Positions 1-9,351 are shown, counted from the stretch's first letter. The stretch is DNA of 64,000 bases from an uncultured Acetatifactor sp. (GCA_910585665.1 CAJUFI010000013.1:1-64000), one strand, 5' to 3'. Notes: generated by a model from the letters alone, not told the origin. Translations and numbers: made by a program.

Positions 1-147
1 ACTGATTTTACTTCCAGTTTGCACCATTTTTCAGTCTTTACTACCAAAGACAGGTCTTTTGTCAATACCATTGAACAGGCAAATTATATGAAATTATAAG
101 TACGATAAAACTCCCTTGAAATCTTCCCTGCTCCGGGCCGGAAGCCG

Positions 148-924
148 CTAATAGTAATACATCCCATGCCCTCCGCAGCAGCCACCCCCGAAGCAGCACA
201 TATTGCACATCATGAAGGTGCACAGCCACCTGGCGCAGAGATTGCCCACGCCCACCGTTGGATACCCGTACTGGGCCCGCCTCTGCTCATACCAGCTGCC
301 GCCGTTCTCGAACTGTTGCACCAGGCTGCGGTAATCCATATTGTCCGGCTCCATGGCAGAGGCCCGCTTGGCGTGCTCCAGCGCCGCCACATTGTTCCCC
401 AGGCCTGAGTGGGCGATGGCGCTGTAGTAGTACCATCTCGCGTTCCTGTCACGCTCGTTCATGCCGTCCAGCGCAGTCCTCGCCTCCTTATAATAGCCGT
501 TGCGGATATAGTTCCCCGCGGAACGGATATAGTTGTTCTCCTCATAGCCGGTGTCCATCCCCTGGCCGAAGCCGCCGAAGCCCCCAAAGGGACCTCCGAA
601 CCCCCAGAACGCGCCGCCCTGGCTGCCATAGCCCTCTTGGCCGCCCTGGCCGCCGGATGAAGCCCCGCCATAGCCGCTTCTGCCGTAACCGTTCCCTGTG
701 TAGCCGGAACCGCCATAGCTCCCGCCGTAACCCGAGGTGCGCTCCTTCATAATCTGCTGATATGCCGCCTGGATTTCCTTGAACTTTTCCTCAGCCTGGG
801 CCTTATTGGGATTGTTCACATTGGCGTCCGGATGGTACTTCCGGCTCAATCCCTTATATGCTTTTTTGATTTCTTCCTCGGTGGCATTTCTGTTTATGCC
901 TAATACGCTGTAAGGATCGTACAT
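148..924 (-). CDS. DnaJ-domain protein with TPR-like region and Cys-rich tail
   Basis: 258 residues. The N-terminal J domain (residues about 1-62) carries the HPD motif at 31-33, so it can be expected to stimulate an Hsp70 ATPase. A Gly/Tyr/Ser-rich linker (about 65-125) follows, then a helical TPR-like stretch (about 135-205), and a C-terminal segment with nine cysteines packed between residues 228 and 252. It lacks the DnaJ zinc-finger and client-binding C-terminal domains, so it is a J-domain co-chaperone of type III rather than housekeeping DnaJ. It is the last gene of a three-gene minus-strand group with the DUF5685 and zinc-ribbon genes. The J domain is certain; the role of the Cys cluster (metal, membrane or disulfide) is unknown. 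Confidence 0.88.
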   Translation of the reverse strand: MYDPYSVLGINRNATEEEIKKAYKGLSRKYHPDANVNNPNKAQAEEKFKEIQAAYQQIMKERTSGYGGSYGGSGYTGNGYGRSGYGGASSGGQGGQEGYGSQGGAFWGFGGPFGGFGGFGQGMDTGYEENNYIRSAGNYIRNGYYKEARTALDGMNERDRNARWYYYSAIAHSGLGNNVAALEHAKRASAMEPDNMDYRSLVQQFENGGSWYEQRRAQYGYPTVGVGNLCARWLCTFMMCNMCCFGGGCCGGHGMYYY

Positions 925-984
925 AGTTTCCTCCCGCCTATTTTTTATGCCGGATCGGGGCTTTCCAGGGCTGTCATGACCGCT

Positions 985-1839
985 CTAGTTGTCCAGGGCC
1001 GTCACCTGGGACTGGCTCTGTTGCCTTTTCTCATGGACGATTTCATACCGGCCCCAGACGCCCGAATACAGGATGTTGCGTAGAATCTCCACATTCTCCA
1101 GAATCGGAAGCTTCTCGAATTCTTTGCAGCACTCCGAAATCATCATCATCAGGATGGTCTTGCACTCCTCCTCGAAATCAGGGCTTTCAAATTTCTGCTT
1201 CAGCGGATTGGGCATCCCTTTCCGGATGTCCTTCTCCACGTCCTCGTAGGCATCGCACAGATAGATGAATTTCCCCAAGAAGAACCCCAGCCTGCGCAGG
1301 TTGTCGGCCCACTCGTCCTCCCGGGCGGCCATGATCTCCGCCATGATTCTGCCGAACAGCCCTGCCAGGGTGTCGATGTCCGCGTCCCCGGACCTCTCCG
1401 CATCCGAGAAATCCTGCATCATCAGGCTGATTGTCCGAACCTTGTCCGCGTATTCCTTCTTCAGCCTGCCGGCCTTCGCCTCCAGCATCCTCCCATAGGC
1501 ATACTTCCCGAACTTCCGCTCGTCCTCCCAGTCATCCTGGCATTTATAACAGGCAAAAAGCATGTTCATGTCCGCGGCGTATTCCGTGAAAATATTGTTC
1601 CTGGTCTCATGGCTCTCGAAAGGATGGGCCACGCATTTACAGCTCCCCACGCGGGTCTCCGGCTCATAGAGCCCCGTCAGCAGAATGGCCAGGAAAGTCA
1701 TGTCATAGCTGAGGGAAAGCTGTCCTAATCCTCCGTACTTCTTCTTCAGTTCCCGGCAGATGCCGCAGTAGTAAGAATGATATATGTCAAACTCCCTGAA
1801 TTTCATCTCAGACTTATTTACAGCAATATATCCAAACAT
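985..1839 (-). CDS. DUF5685 family protein
   Basis: 284 residues. The start has a good GGAGG site seven bases upstream. The opening MFGYIAVNKSEMKF followed by a CGIC pair near residues 25-28 and further Cys residues (CKC near 68, CYKC near 97) is typical of DUF5685. The helical second half contains an acidic stretch (LCDAYEDVEKD) that resembles the Asp-rich motif of all-alpha prenyl-synthase-like folds, although this is only a resemblance. No signal peptide or membrane segment is seen. It lies between a J-domain gene and a membrane zinc-ribbon gene with short gaps, so the three are probably cotranscribed. Function unknown. Confidence 0.75.
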   Translation of the reverse strand: MFGYIAVNKSEMKFREFDIYHSYYCGICRELKKKYGGLGQLSLSYDMTFLAILLTGLYEPETRVGSCKCVAHPFESHETRNNIFTEYAADMNMLFACYKCQDDWEDERKFGKYAYGRMLEAKAGRLKKEYADKVRTISLMMQDFSDAERSGDADIDTLAGLFGRIMAEIMAAREDEWADNLRRLGFFLGKFIYLCDAYEDVEKDIRKGMPNPLKQKFESPDFEEECKTILMMMISECCKEFEKLPILENVEILRNILYSGVWGRYEIVHEKRQQSQSQVTALDN

Positions 1840-1860
1840 CGCAGACCTCCATGGATGTCC

Positions 1861-2253
1861 TTAGCTCCTCTTGATGAACTCGTTCCCGCACTTCCTGCAA
1901 CTGATCGCGATTCTTCCTTTCCCCCTGGGCACACGGATCTTCTGCTTGCACTTGGGGCATTTATAGATATGGTACTCTTTGCTCTGCAGCAGTTCCTTTT
2001 TCTTCTTCAGGAAAAAGCTGCGCACCTTCATCTCCTTTTTCAGGTACCATTGGTTCTCCAGGGTGCGCTTGCTCACATTCCTGGAGAACATCCGGAAATA
2101 CGCATAAACCATCACCGCCGTTGCCACCAGATAAAATACGCCGCCGCCGAAAAACGAAATCAAAAGGCAGACCATGGCGCAGACCATCAGAAACTGATTG
2201 AAACGGTCTGTTCCGTAACGGCCCCACATAAAGCGCTGCATTTTTTCTCTCAT
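1861..2253 (-). CDS. Small membrane protein with C-terminal zinc ribbon
   Basis: 130 residues from the chosen ATG at 2253. A longer frame begins at 2280, but its first codons are the AGGAGGAG ribosome-binding site of the 2253 start. Two hydrophobic segments (about residues 17-50) are followed by a basic region and a C-terminal CxxC...CxxC zinc ribbon (CPKCKQKIRVPRG...CRKCGNEF). Members of this kind are anchored in the membrane with the ribbon in the cytoplasm. It is the first gene of the group with the DUF5685 and J-domain genes. Function unknown. Confidence 0.72.
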   Translation of the reverse strand: MREKMQRFMWGRYGTDRFNQFLMVCAMVCLLISFFGGGVFYLVATAVMVYAYFRMFSRNVSKRTLENQWYLKKEMKVRSFFLKKKKELLQSKEYHIYKCPKCKQKIRVPRGKGRIAISCRKCGNEFIKRS

Positions 2254-2306
2254 ACTGATCTCCTCCTCATGAACCCCCACCGACTCTTCCTTTACTGCTA
2301 CGTAAC

Positions 2307-2334
2307 ATTTTAAACTTTTTTATGGGAAATACAA
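2307..2334 (-). promoter_or_regulatory. Candidate promoter for zinc-ribbon/DUF5685/DnaJ group
   Basis: On the minus strand TTGTAT, a 16-base spacer and TAAAAT lie about 55 bases ahead of the start at 2253, in AT-rich DNA. The -35 box is only a partial match. Confidence 0.45.
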
Positions 2335-2357
2335 TTAAATAACTATAAAGAAAATTT

Positions 2358-2395
2358 AAAAAAAGCGCGTGCCAAATCATTGACACACGCTTTTT
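2358..2395 (-). terminator. Intrinsic terminator after tldE
   Basis: AAAAAGCGTGTG pairs with CACGCGCTTTTT with one mismatch, followed on the minus strand by a run of seven T. It lies 33 bases after the tldE stop. Confidence 0.85.
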
Positions 2396-2427
2396 CGCTA
2401 TGGCGCCGTCACGCCGCCCAATATACG

Positions 2428-3789
2428 TCAGCCTTCGCTGTTGCCAGCCACGGAAATGTCCCTGGCCAGCACAGAAGGAGCGCCGAACTTTCCGCGGGAG
2501 AAGTCCAGGTCCGAGCCCACCTTCTCGATTTCCTTCAGCAGGGTGAAGAAATTGCCGGACACGGTAAAGTTCTTCACCGGGGCGTCCTTTCTGCCGTCCA
2601 CGATCCGGAACCCCACGGAAGAGAGGGAGAAGTCACCCGTGACCGAATTGGCCCCCGCATGGAGCCCCGTGACTTCCGTCACATATATCCCGCTTCCTGC
2701 CGCCGCCAGCATATCCTCCAGGCCGCACTCCACCTCCGCAGGCCGGATAAAGAACGTGAAGGGGCTGGTGCCCACCACAGAGGCGTAGGATGCCTTGCTG
2801 GCATTTCCGGTGGATTTCACGCCCGCCACGGCCGCGGTCTTCAGATTGTAGAGCAGCGTGGTCAGCGTGCCGTTCTCCACCACATTCTTCGCATATGTGG
2901 CGACGCCCTCCCCGTCGAAAGTCCTCTTGGTCACGCTGTCCTTGTACAGGGGATCGTCCACGATGGTGATGATGTCCGCCGCCACCTTTTCGCCTTCCTT
3001 GCCCTTCAGCAGGGACATTCCCTTCTGGGCCTGCTCCGCGGAAAACACGTCGGAATAGGTGCCCAGCAGCGTAGCCATGGCCTTGTTGGAAAAGACCACT
3101 GTGTACTGTCCGCTGGGGACGCTTCCGGCTCCGATGGTGGACAGGGCCTCCTCCACAGCCTTTCCGGCGATTTCCTTCATGTCAAAATCCTGCAGTCTCC
3201 CGCGTTTATCCTCGCTGCCATCGTACATCTCCCCGCCGTCGGACACCAGGGCTATGCCGAAACCCACCGTGTAGGAAACCTTGTCCTCCAGATCCAGGCC
3301 GTTGGAGTTGCACAGCGCGTATCTTTCCGATACATGTCCCAGATAGCTTTGCGTCCCGTCCGCCACCCGGGAGTCCACCTGGTACATCTCTTTCTGCAGA
3401 TTCAGGGCCGCGTCCACCAGCGCCGTGCCGTCAGGCGCTTCGCACTGTCCTTTCTCCAGGGAGGCATAGGCGTCGCCTTTGTGATGGAGAGGGGATTCCT
3501 CCTGGCTTTCAATGGATCTGGCGTTGTCCACGGCCCGGCTCACCAGAGATGCCGCTTCCTCCGCCGTCAGATTCTCTGTGGAGGCGTATCCGGCCCGGCC
3601 GTCTATGATGCAGCGCAGGCAGATGCCCATGCTGTCCTCGATGCTGTAGCCCTTCACTTCCTCCTTGAATATCTCCACGGAAGTGGATTCGCTCTCTGTA
3701 TAATATAATTCGTAATCCGCAATCCCCTCACGGGACGCTATCCGGATTACCTCTTCCTTAAACTCCTGATATGTCATTTGATTACCCAT
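2428..3789 (-). CDS. pmbA: TldE/PmbA-type metallopeptidase subunit
   Basis: 453 residues, full length for the family. It belongs to the PmbA/TldD superfamily and lacks the HExxxH metal motif, as expected for the TldE subunit, which pairs with TldD to make a heterodimeric protease that degrades unfolded or modified peptides. It is 99 bases downstream of tldD in the same direction and ends at an intrinsic terminator, so the two form an operon. A second Met at codon 5 (3777) is an alternative start. No ribosomal-peptide precursor is seen nearby. The family call is firm; the substrate is unknown. Confidence 0.92.
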   Translation of the reverse strand: MGNQMTYQEFKEEVIRIASREGIADYELYYTESESTSVEIFKEEVKGYSIEDSMGICLRCIIDGRAGYASTENLTAEEAASLVSRAVDNARSIESQEESPLHHKGDAYASLEKGQCEAPDGTALVDAALNLQKEMYQVDSRVADGTQSYLGHVSERYALCNSNGLDLEDKVSYTVGFGIALVSDGGEMYDGSEDKRGRLQDFDMKEIAGKAVEEALSTIGAGSVPSGQYTVVFSNKAMATLLGTYSDVFSAEQAQKGMSLLKGKEGEKVAADIITIVDDPLYKDSVTKRTFDGEGVATYAKNVVENGTLTTLLYNLKTAAVAGVKSTGNASKASYASVVGTSPFTFFIRPAEVECGLEDMLAAAGSGIYVTEVTGLHAGANSVTGDFSLSSVGFRIVDGRKDAPVKNFTVSGNFFTLLKEIEKVGSDLDFSRGKFGAPSVLARDISVAGNSEG

Positions 3790-3888
3790 ACCTTTCTATA
3801 TCCTGAAATTTCCCGCCATGCCGCTTCGGCGGCACAGACACTCAATGAACCGATGCTTCCTTCCGTTCACTCTACCGTCTTGCCATCC

Positions 3889-5268
3889 TCAGCGTCCGCC
3901 TACCGTGATGGAGGACACGCGAATCAGGGGCTGTCCCACGTCCGTAGGGATGCTTCCGGAAGACGCGCCGCACATCCCCTGGGCCCTGGCCACGTTCTTT
4001 CCCACCATGTCGATGTTCATGATGATATCCGATCCTTTGCCGATCAGGCTCGCGCCCCGGACAGGCTCGCAGATTTTGCCGTTCCTGATGATATACCCTT
4101 CCCTCACCGAGAAGTTGAACTGTCCTGTGGTAGGGTTCACGGAACCGCCGCCCATGCTCTTGGCGTAGAGGCCGTACTCGATGGAACCGATGATATCCTC
4201 ATCGCTGTCCTGGCCCGCTGCGATATATGTATTGGTCATCCGGGAGGTGGGCTCGAACCGATAGCTCTGACGTCTGGAATTTCCCGTGGACTCCATCCCC
4301 ATTCTGCGGCCGTTCAGCTTGTCTATCATATAGCTCTTCAGGATGCCGTTCTCAATCAATACGTTTTTCCGTGAAGGAGTGCCCTCATCATCGATATTTA
4401 TGGAGCCCCAGCCGTTGGGGATGGTTCCGTCATCGATGGCGGTCACCTTGGGATTGGCAATCTGGGTCCCCAGCTTATCCACGAACTGGGACTGTCCCAG
4501 GGCCACACAGGACGCTTCCAGAGAATGGCCGCAGGCCTCATGGAAAATGACGCCGCCGAATCCGTTCTCAATGGCCACGGGCATGGTGCCGGCCTTGCAG
4601 TATCCCGCGTGGAGCATGGTGACGGCCTGTTTCGATGCCTTTTTCCCCAGCTCCTTGGGGTCGAAGTCCTCGAACAGCTCCAGCCCCTTCCTTGACCCCG
4701 GGGCCTCGCTGCCTGTCTGGTTCTCTCCATCCTTGCTGGCGACGGAGGACACGGATACTCTGCTGCGGATCTGCCTGTCCTGGGCGAAGAGTCCCTCGCT
4801 GGTGGCAATCAGGATATTGTGGTCTACTTCCAGGAAATTGCCGTTCACCTGGACGATTTCATCGCTGTAGTCCTTTGCCGCCTGGCATACCTCGCGCAGA
4901 TAGTCTATCTTTTCGGAATTCTCCACTCCCCCGGGGACGATCCTCACCGGATGGATGTCTCCGAAAAGCCGTTCTCTCAGCACGATGTCTTCTATCGCCG
5001 CCGTTCCCGTCAGGGCGTCCGCCACCTTGGAAGCGCACTGCAGCACTGCTTCCGGCGCCAGGGACGAGGCTGAACCGGACACGCACCTGGTTCCCTTGAA
5101 GATGCGGATGCCTACGCCGGATATGACCGCATCGCCGATTTTATCCGTCTTACCGGATATGATGTTGATGTTCTTGCTTAAGGTGTGCTCCGCAAATACC
5201 TCCGCATAGTCCGCGCCGGTAGCCAGAGCCCGCCTCAGGGCTTCCTTTGCCAGTTCCTTTGATAACAT
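3889..5268 (-). CDS. tldD: TldD metalloprotease subunit
   Basis: 459 residues from the ATG at 5268, which has AGGAGG six bases upstream; the longer frame from 5286 would place that site inside the gene. The metal-binding motif HEACGH (HExxxH type) is present about residue 245, as in active TldD. With TldE encoded directly downstream it should form the TldD-TldE protease, known in other bacteria for peptide maturation (microcin B17, PQQ) and CcdA degradation. It is cytoplasmic with no signal peptide. A TATAAT-like box at 5314-5319 may be the -10 of its promoter. Confidence 0.93.
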   Translation of the reverse strand: MLSKELAKEALRRALATGADYAEVFAEHTLSKNINIISGKTDKIGDAVISGVGIRIFKGTRCVSGSASSLAPEAVLQCASKVADALTGTAAIEDIVLRERLFGDIHPVRIVPGGVENSEKIDYLREVCQAAKDYSDEIVQVNGNFLEVDHNILIATSEGLFAQDRQIRSRVSVSSVASKDGENQTGSEAPGSRKGLELFEDFDPKELGKKASKQAVTMLHAGYCKAGTMPVAIENGFGGVIFHEACGHSLEASCVALGQSQFVDKLGTQIANPKVTAIDDGTIPNGWGSINIDDEGTPSRKNVLIENGILKSYMIDKLNGRRMGMESTGNSRRQSYRFEPTSRMTNTYIAAGQDSDEDIIGSIEYGLYAKSMGGGSVNPTTGQFNFSVREGYIIRNGKICEPVRGASLIGKGSDIIMNIDMVGKNVARAQGMCGASSGSIPTDVGQPLIRVSSITVGGR

Positions 5269-5332
5269 AAAATACCTCCTCTGCATTTTATCTGATATAT
5301 TGCTGATTTTTATATTATACTCGTGAACGCAT

Positions 5333-5397
5333 TTAATTGCCGCTTTCAGCTCTGGATTGTTGATGCGTTCAACGTTTACTGTGCAGACGGCAATTAA
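5333..5397. repeat. Nested inverted repeat between acyltransferase and tldD
   Basis: TTAATTGCCG at 5333-5342 is matched by CGGCAATTAA at 5388-5397, and a smaller GTTGA/TCAAC hairpin lies between them. No T run follows, so this is not a clear terminator. It sits just upstream of the tldD -10 box and could be a binding site or an old insertion scar. Confidence 0.45.
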
Positions 5398-5431
5398 TTA
5401 CGTTTGTGGGTATGAATCGATGTTTTTTCGA

Positions 5432-6474
5432 TTAAAATAAAACGATTTTTCCGATTACCGGAATTCTGCTCACCAGATGTCCCAGGAACATGCACACTGC
5501 AAAGATTCCGATCGACATCACCGGGATTGAAAGCGCCACCGGAAACGCAATTACCTTAATTCCCAAAAGATTCAGCTTTTCGATGAAGAAAGGGTGTATC
5601 ATGTATACGAAAAAAGTGCTTTTCGCCATCATCGAGATACCGCCTGAATCCGTCAAACGCCGCGGCAGCTCCAAATGCTTGAAAAATACAAATACCGCAG
5701 CGCTGATTATCAATACATTGATATTACTGGGGCTGAACCAGCGTTCGTCATAGGTGGAAGATGCCCTGCAATCTGCTATCGTCCTCCACATCGTGAATAG
5801 GAGGGCCCCCATTCCGGATACATACAGCGCATATCTCCAGCCTCTGGGCAAAGCAATTTTGTCAAGCCAGAATCCTCCTACAAAATAACCGATATACCCT
5901 GTCAACAGATAGAGATGCATGCCCGCCACGAACGCAAGCGCTCTGCCCCCCCAGGAAGCACTGTCGCAATCACGAACTGGACAGTGACCCAAAGCAGAAA
6001 AAAATACCCCGCAATCCTGATATCCTCACATATTTTTCTCAAAATCGGAAGAATCAGGTAGAATCCAAGCAAATCCAGAAGATACCACATATGCGCATGC
6101 CCCGTTACCAGCCGGTTGACCGCACTGGACCACATCTCCGGGCCCACACTGCTCCACCCAGACAGGACTCCATGGAACAGCACGCTCTGGAACCCATAAA
6201 AAAACGACCAGATAAAAAAGCACGCCGCCAGTTTGACAGTCTTCTTCACCCACTTGTCCACAGAAAAGCTTTTATCCGGATCCAACACAAAAAGCCCGCT
6301 CAGCATAAAAAACACAGGGACGCCAAATCTGGTCAGGCTGTTATACACGGTCATGGTGGCAAAATCTTTGCTTTCCACATCTACCGCATGCCAATAGCTG
6401 CCGGAAACATGGAGCAACACGATTGCAAAACAGGAAACCACACGCAATAAGTCATATTTTACGATTCTCTTCAT
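5432..6474 (-). pseudogene. Acyltransferase family 3 membrane protein, frameshifted at a G7 tract
   Basis: The N-terminal part (MKRIVKYDLLRVVSCFAIV, start 6474) and C-terminal part lie in different frames but together form one acyltransferase-3 membrane protein of about 347 residues with some ten transmembrane segments. This family transfers acyl groups to cell-surface sugars. The switch point is a run of seven G (minus strand) at 5946-5952; one added G joins IATVLPGG directly to RALAFVAG. The total length of 1043 bases is exactly one short of a whole number of codons. It may be a true pseudogene, a phase-variable gene or a sequencing error. It lies after the pnp terminator. Confidence 0.8.
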
Positions 6475-6502
6475 CTCTGATCTACCCAAGCCAAAAAGCA
6501 GA

Positions 6503-6543
6503 AAATCCCCCGCCGAACGTTTCGGAACGGCCAGGGGATTGCT
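6503..6543 (-). terminator. Intrinsic terminator after pnp
   Basis: On the minus strand AATCCCC and GGGGATT close an extended stem (GGCCG...CGGC inside), followed by TTCTGCTTTTT. It lies directly after the pnp stop. Confidence 0.8.
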
Positions 6544-6548
6544 GGTTT

Positions 6549-8639
6549 CTATTTCTGAGCCACATCTTTCATGGAGAAGCTGATTCTTCCCATTCTGTCC
6601 TTGCCCAGGCATACTACGGTGACCACATCGCCCAGGGTCAGCACGTCCTCCACGCGGTTGATCCTCTCTCTGGCAATCTTGGAGATATGGACCATCCCCT
6701 CCTTGCCGGGAGCGAACTCCAGGAACGCGCCGAATTCCTTGATGCTGACTACCTTGCCCTGGAATATCTGGCCCTCCTCGAAATCCGTCACGATCATCTT
6801 GATCATTTCTATAGCCTTGTCCATCATTTCCTTGTCGGTGCCGCATACGGACACGTTTCCGTCATCGGTGATGTCGATTTTCACGCCGGTGCGGGCAATA
6901 ATCTCATTGATGGTCTTGCCCCTCTGGCCTACCACATCGCCGATTTTCTCAGGATCGATCTGGATGGAGACAATCTTGGGCGCATAGGGGCCTACCTCCG
7001 GCCTGGGGGCGGAGATGGCGGGCTTCATGCAATTGTCCATGATGAAGAGCCTAGCCTCGCGGCATCTTGCGATAGCGCCCTCCACGATGGGCCTGGTCAG
7101 TCCGTGAATCTTGATATCCATTTGGATGGCGGTGATGCCCGCCGTGGTGCCGGTCACCTTGAAGTCCATATCGCCGAAGAAGTCCTCCAGCCCCTGGATA
7201 TCGGTCAGCAGCACAAAATCCTCATCTGTCTCTCCCGTCACCAGGCCACAGGAAATGCCCGCCACCATCTTCTTGATGGGCACGCCTGCCGCCATCAGGG
7301 ACATGCAGGAAGCACAGGTGGAGGCCATGGACGTGGATCCGTTGGACTCGAAGGTCTCGGATACGGTACGGATGGCATAGGGGAACTCCTCCTCGCTGGG
7401 CAGCACCGGAATCAGCGCCCTCTCGGCCAGCGCGCCGTGGCCGATCTCACGCCTTCCGGGTCCGCGGGAAGGCTTGGTCTCGCCCACGGAATAGGAAGGG
7501 AAATTATAGTGGTGCATATATCTCTTGCTCACTTCGTTCTCGTCCAGGCCGTCGATTCTCTGCTGCTCGGACAGAGGCGCCAAGGTACACACATTGCAGA
7601 TTTGGGTCTGGCCGCGGGTGAACATAGCGGAGCCATGTACCCGGGGAATGATGTCCACTTCGGCTGCCAGAGGACGGATCTGGGTAATCTCACGGCCATC
7701 GGGACGCTTATGATCCTTCAGAATCATCTTGCGCACGGTCTTCTTCTCATACTGATAGACCGCCTCTCCCAGCAAAGCGAGCCACTCCTCCTTCTCAGCG
7801 AAGGACTCCTCCAGCTTCGCCGTCAGGTTCCGGATGTTCTCCTCTCGGGTCTGCTTGTCATCCGTGAAGACTGCCACTTCCATCTCCTCAGGCGGCACAA
7901 TCTTCCTGATCTCCTCGAACATTTCCTCCGGGATGGCGCAGCTGGTGTAGGAATGCTTGGGCTTGCCCACCTCAGCCACGATTTTGTCGATAAAGGCGAT
8001 GATGGTCTGGTTGACCTCATGGGCCTTGTAGATGGCCTCAATCATCTTCTCCTCCGGAACCTCGTTGGCGCCGGCCTCGATCATGATGACCTTCTCTTTG
8101 GTGGAAGCCACGGTCAGGTTCAGGTCGCCGTTCTTCCACTGCTCCTGGGAAGGATTGACTACAAACTCACCGTCCACCATGCCCATCTGGGTCATGGCAC
8201 AGGGGCCGTCAAAGGGGATGTCCGAAATGCAGGTGGCAATCGCCGCACCCAGCATGGCAACCAGCTCCGGGCGGCAGGCGGGATCCACGCTCATGACCAT
8301 GTTGTTCAGGGTCACGTCATTGCGGTAATCCTTGGGGAACAGCGGGCGCATGGGCCTGTCGATGACACGGCTGGTCAATACGGCGTTCTCGCTGGCCTTC
8401 CCCTCTCTCTTGTTGAAGCCGCCGGGTATCTTGCCCACCGAATACAGCTTCTCCTCAAACTCCACGCTCAGCGGGAAAAAGTCGATTCCCTCTCTGGGCT
8501 TCTCGGACGCGGTCGCGGTGCTGAGCACCACCGTGTCCCCGTAATGCATGAACGCACACCCGTTGGCCTGCTTGCCTACACGGTTGATATCGACTTTCAA
8601 TGTGCGTCCGGCCAGTTCCATCTCATAGCTCTGGTACAT
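6549..8639 (-). CDS. pnp: Polyribonucleotide nucleotidyltransferase (PNPase)
   Basis: 696 residues from ATG 8639, preceded by GGAGGAAGAAATT; the longer frame to 8702 would include this site. Two RNase PH-like domains with a helical linker are followed by a KH domain (GQRGKTINEIIARTG) and a C-terminal S1 domain (about residues 625-690), the full PNPase plan. It degrades RNA 3' to 5' by phosphorolysis in the cytoplasm and often works with RNase E/Y-type degradosomes. It follows rpsO, the order also found in Escherichia coli, with a terminator and a large hairpin between them that may set its level. Confidence 0.98.
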   Translation of the reverse strand: MYQSYEMELAGRTLKVDINRVGKQANGCAFMHYGDTVVLSTATASEKPREGIDFFPLSVEFEEKLYSVGKIPGGFNKREGKASENAVLTSRVIDRPMRPLFPKDYRNDVTLNNMVMSVDPACRPELVAMLGAAIATCISDIPFDGPCAMTQMGMVDGEFVVNPSQEQWKNGDLNLTVASTKEKVIMIEAGANEVPEEKMIEAIYKAHEVNQTIIAFIDKIVAEVGKPKHSYTSCAIPEEMFEEIRKIVPPEEMEVAVFTDDKQTREENIRNLTAKLEESFAEKEEWLALLGEAVYQYEKKTVRKMILKDHKRPDGREITQIRPLAAEVDIIPRVHGSAMFTRGQTQICNVCTLAPLSEQQRIDGLDENEVSKRYMHHYNFPSYSVGETKPSRGPGRREIGHGALAERALIPVLPSEEEFPYAIRTVSETFESNGSTSMASTCASCMSLMAAGVPIKKMVAGISCGLVTGETDEDFVLLTDIQGLEDFFGDMDFKVTGTTAGITAIQMDIKIHGLTRPIVEGAIARCREARLFIMDNCMKPAISAPRPEVGPYAPKIVSIQIDPEKIGDVVGQRGKTINEIIARTGVKIDITDDGNVSVCGTDKEMMDKAIEMIKMIVTDFEEGQIFQGKVVSIKEFGAFLEFAPGKEGMVHISKIARERINRVEDVLTLGDVVTVVCLGKDRMGRISFSMKDVAQK

Positions 8640-8830
8640 AATTTCTTCCTCCATTCCGCCGCGCGGACGCGGCTCTTCTCTATAGGCAAACGGATTCTTC
8701 ACCCGCCGCCTTGAATCAGGAACAGAAGGTGCCGAAACTACTGAAAAAAATACGCCTGAAGCCGCACTCTTTTCAGCGGTCTCGGGACTTTCTTCTGTTC
8801 CAAATTTTCAGTTTCGAAAAAGGAGATTCA

Positions 8831-8852
8831 TAAAAAAGTGCCTGCGGCACCT
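8831..8852 (-). terminator. Intrinsic terminator between rpsO and pnp
   Basis: GTGCC-GCA-GGCAC followed on the minus strand by six T. It is short and likely partial, because pnp lies downstream without another obvious promoter. Confidence 0.7.
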
Positions 8853-8891
8853 TATGATTCCATATCCGTCTGGCAACGGACTTTCTTATAA

Positions 8892-8943
8892 GGTAAATAA
8901 GCAGACCCGGGATGCTCTGCATCTCAAGTCTGCTCCGTTTACC
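8892..8943 (-). other. Large hairpin in the rpsO-pnp intergenic RNA
   Basis: GGTAAA and GCAGAC blocks at 8892-8906 pair with the complement at 8928-8943, and a second stem GATGC-TCT-GCATC forms the tip. No T run follows. It sits directly after the rpsO stop, where an RNase III processing site lies in E. coli ahead of pnp; the same role here is inference. Confidence 0.6.
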
Positions 8944-8949
8944 TCTGTC

Positions 8950-9216
8950 TTATTTCCTCAGTCCAAGCTTCTCAATCAAAGCACGATATCTCTCGATATC
9001 TCTCTTCTTCAAATATTCCAAAAGACCGCGCCTCTGGCCTACCATCTTCAGCATGCCGCGGCGGGAATGATGATCCTTGGGGTTCACCTTCAGATGCTCT
9101 GTGAGCTCCTGAATACGTGCGGTCAGCACTGCCACCTGTACCTCCGGAGAACCGGTGTCACCAGGCGTTCTGGCATACTCATTCATAATGTTCGTCTTTT
9201 TTTCCTTAGAAATCAT
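8950..9216 (-). CDS. rpsO: 30S ribosomal protein S15
   Basis: 88 residues, the normal length. It starts [15 protein letters not shown] and has the conserved [11 protein letters not shown] and DHHSRRGML segments. S15 binds the central domain of 16S rRNA early in 30S assembly. AGGAGG lies seven bases before the ATG. A strong promoter at 9323-9351 and a leader of about 100 bases precede it; S15 often represses its own mRNA through leader structure. Confidence 0.98.
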   Translation of the reverse strand: MISKEKKTNIMNEYARTPGDTGSPEVQVAVLTARIQELTEHLKVNPKDHHSRRGMLKMVGQRRGLLEYLKKRDIERYRALIEKLGLRK

Positions 9217-9316
9217 TTCTCTTTCCTCCTAAACTTTTGACCGCCTGACACTAAGACCGGGCCGGAATCTCCCTGATCCGAGCATCGGCTGCGACGAGCC
9301 TTCTCGTCTTTCACAC
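9217..9316 (-). promoter_or_regulatory. Structured rpsO leader, candidate S15 autoregulatory RNA
   Basis: The transcribed leader contains a GACGAG-AAGG-CTCGTC-like hairpin and further GC-rich pairing (GCCGATGC, CCGGCC) before the AGGAGG site. S15 autoregulation through several unrelated leader folds is known in bacteria. No match to a named fold could be made by eye. Confidence 0.4.
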
Positions 9317-9322
9317 TTTGCT

Positions 9323-9351
9323 ATCATAACACATTACCTAAATAATGTAAA
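9323..9351 (-). promoter_or_regulatory. Sigma-A promoter of rpsO-pnp
   Basis: Minus strand TTTACA, 17-base spacer, TATGAT. Start of transcription expected near 9316. Confidence 0.85.

Noticed and set aside
6423..8714. 763-codon plus-strand open frame
   Set aside because: Exact antisense shadow of pnp in GC-rich codons; His/Leu/Gly-rich with no domain and no ribosome-binding site.
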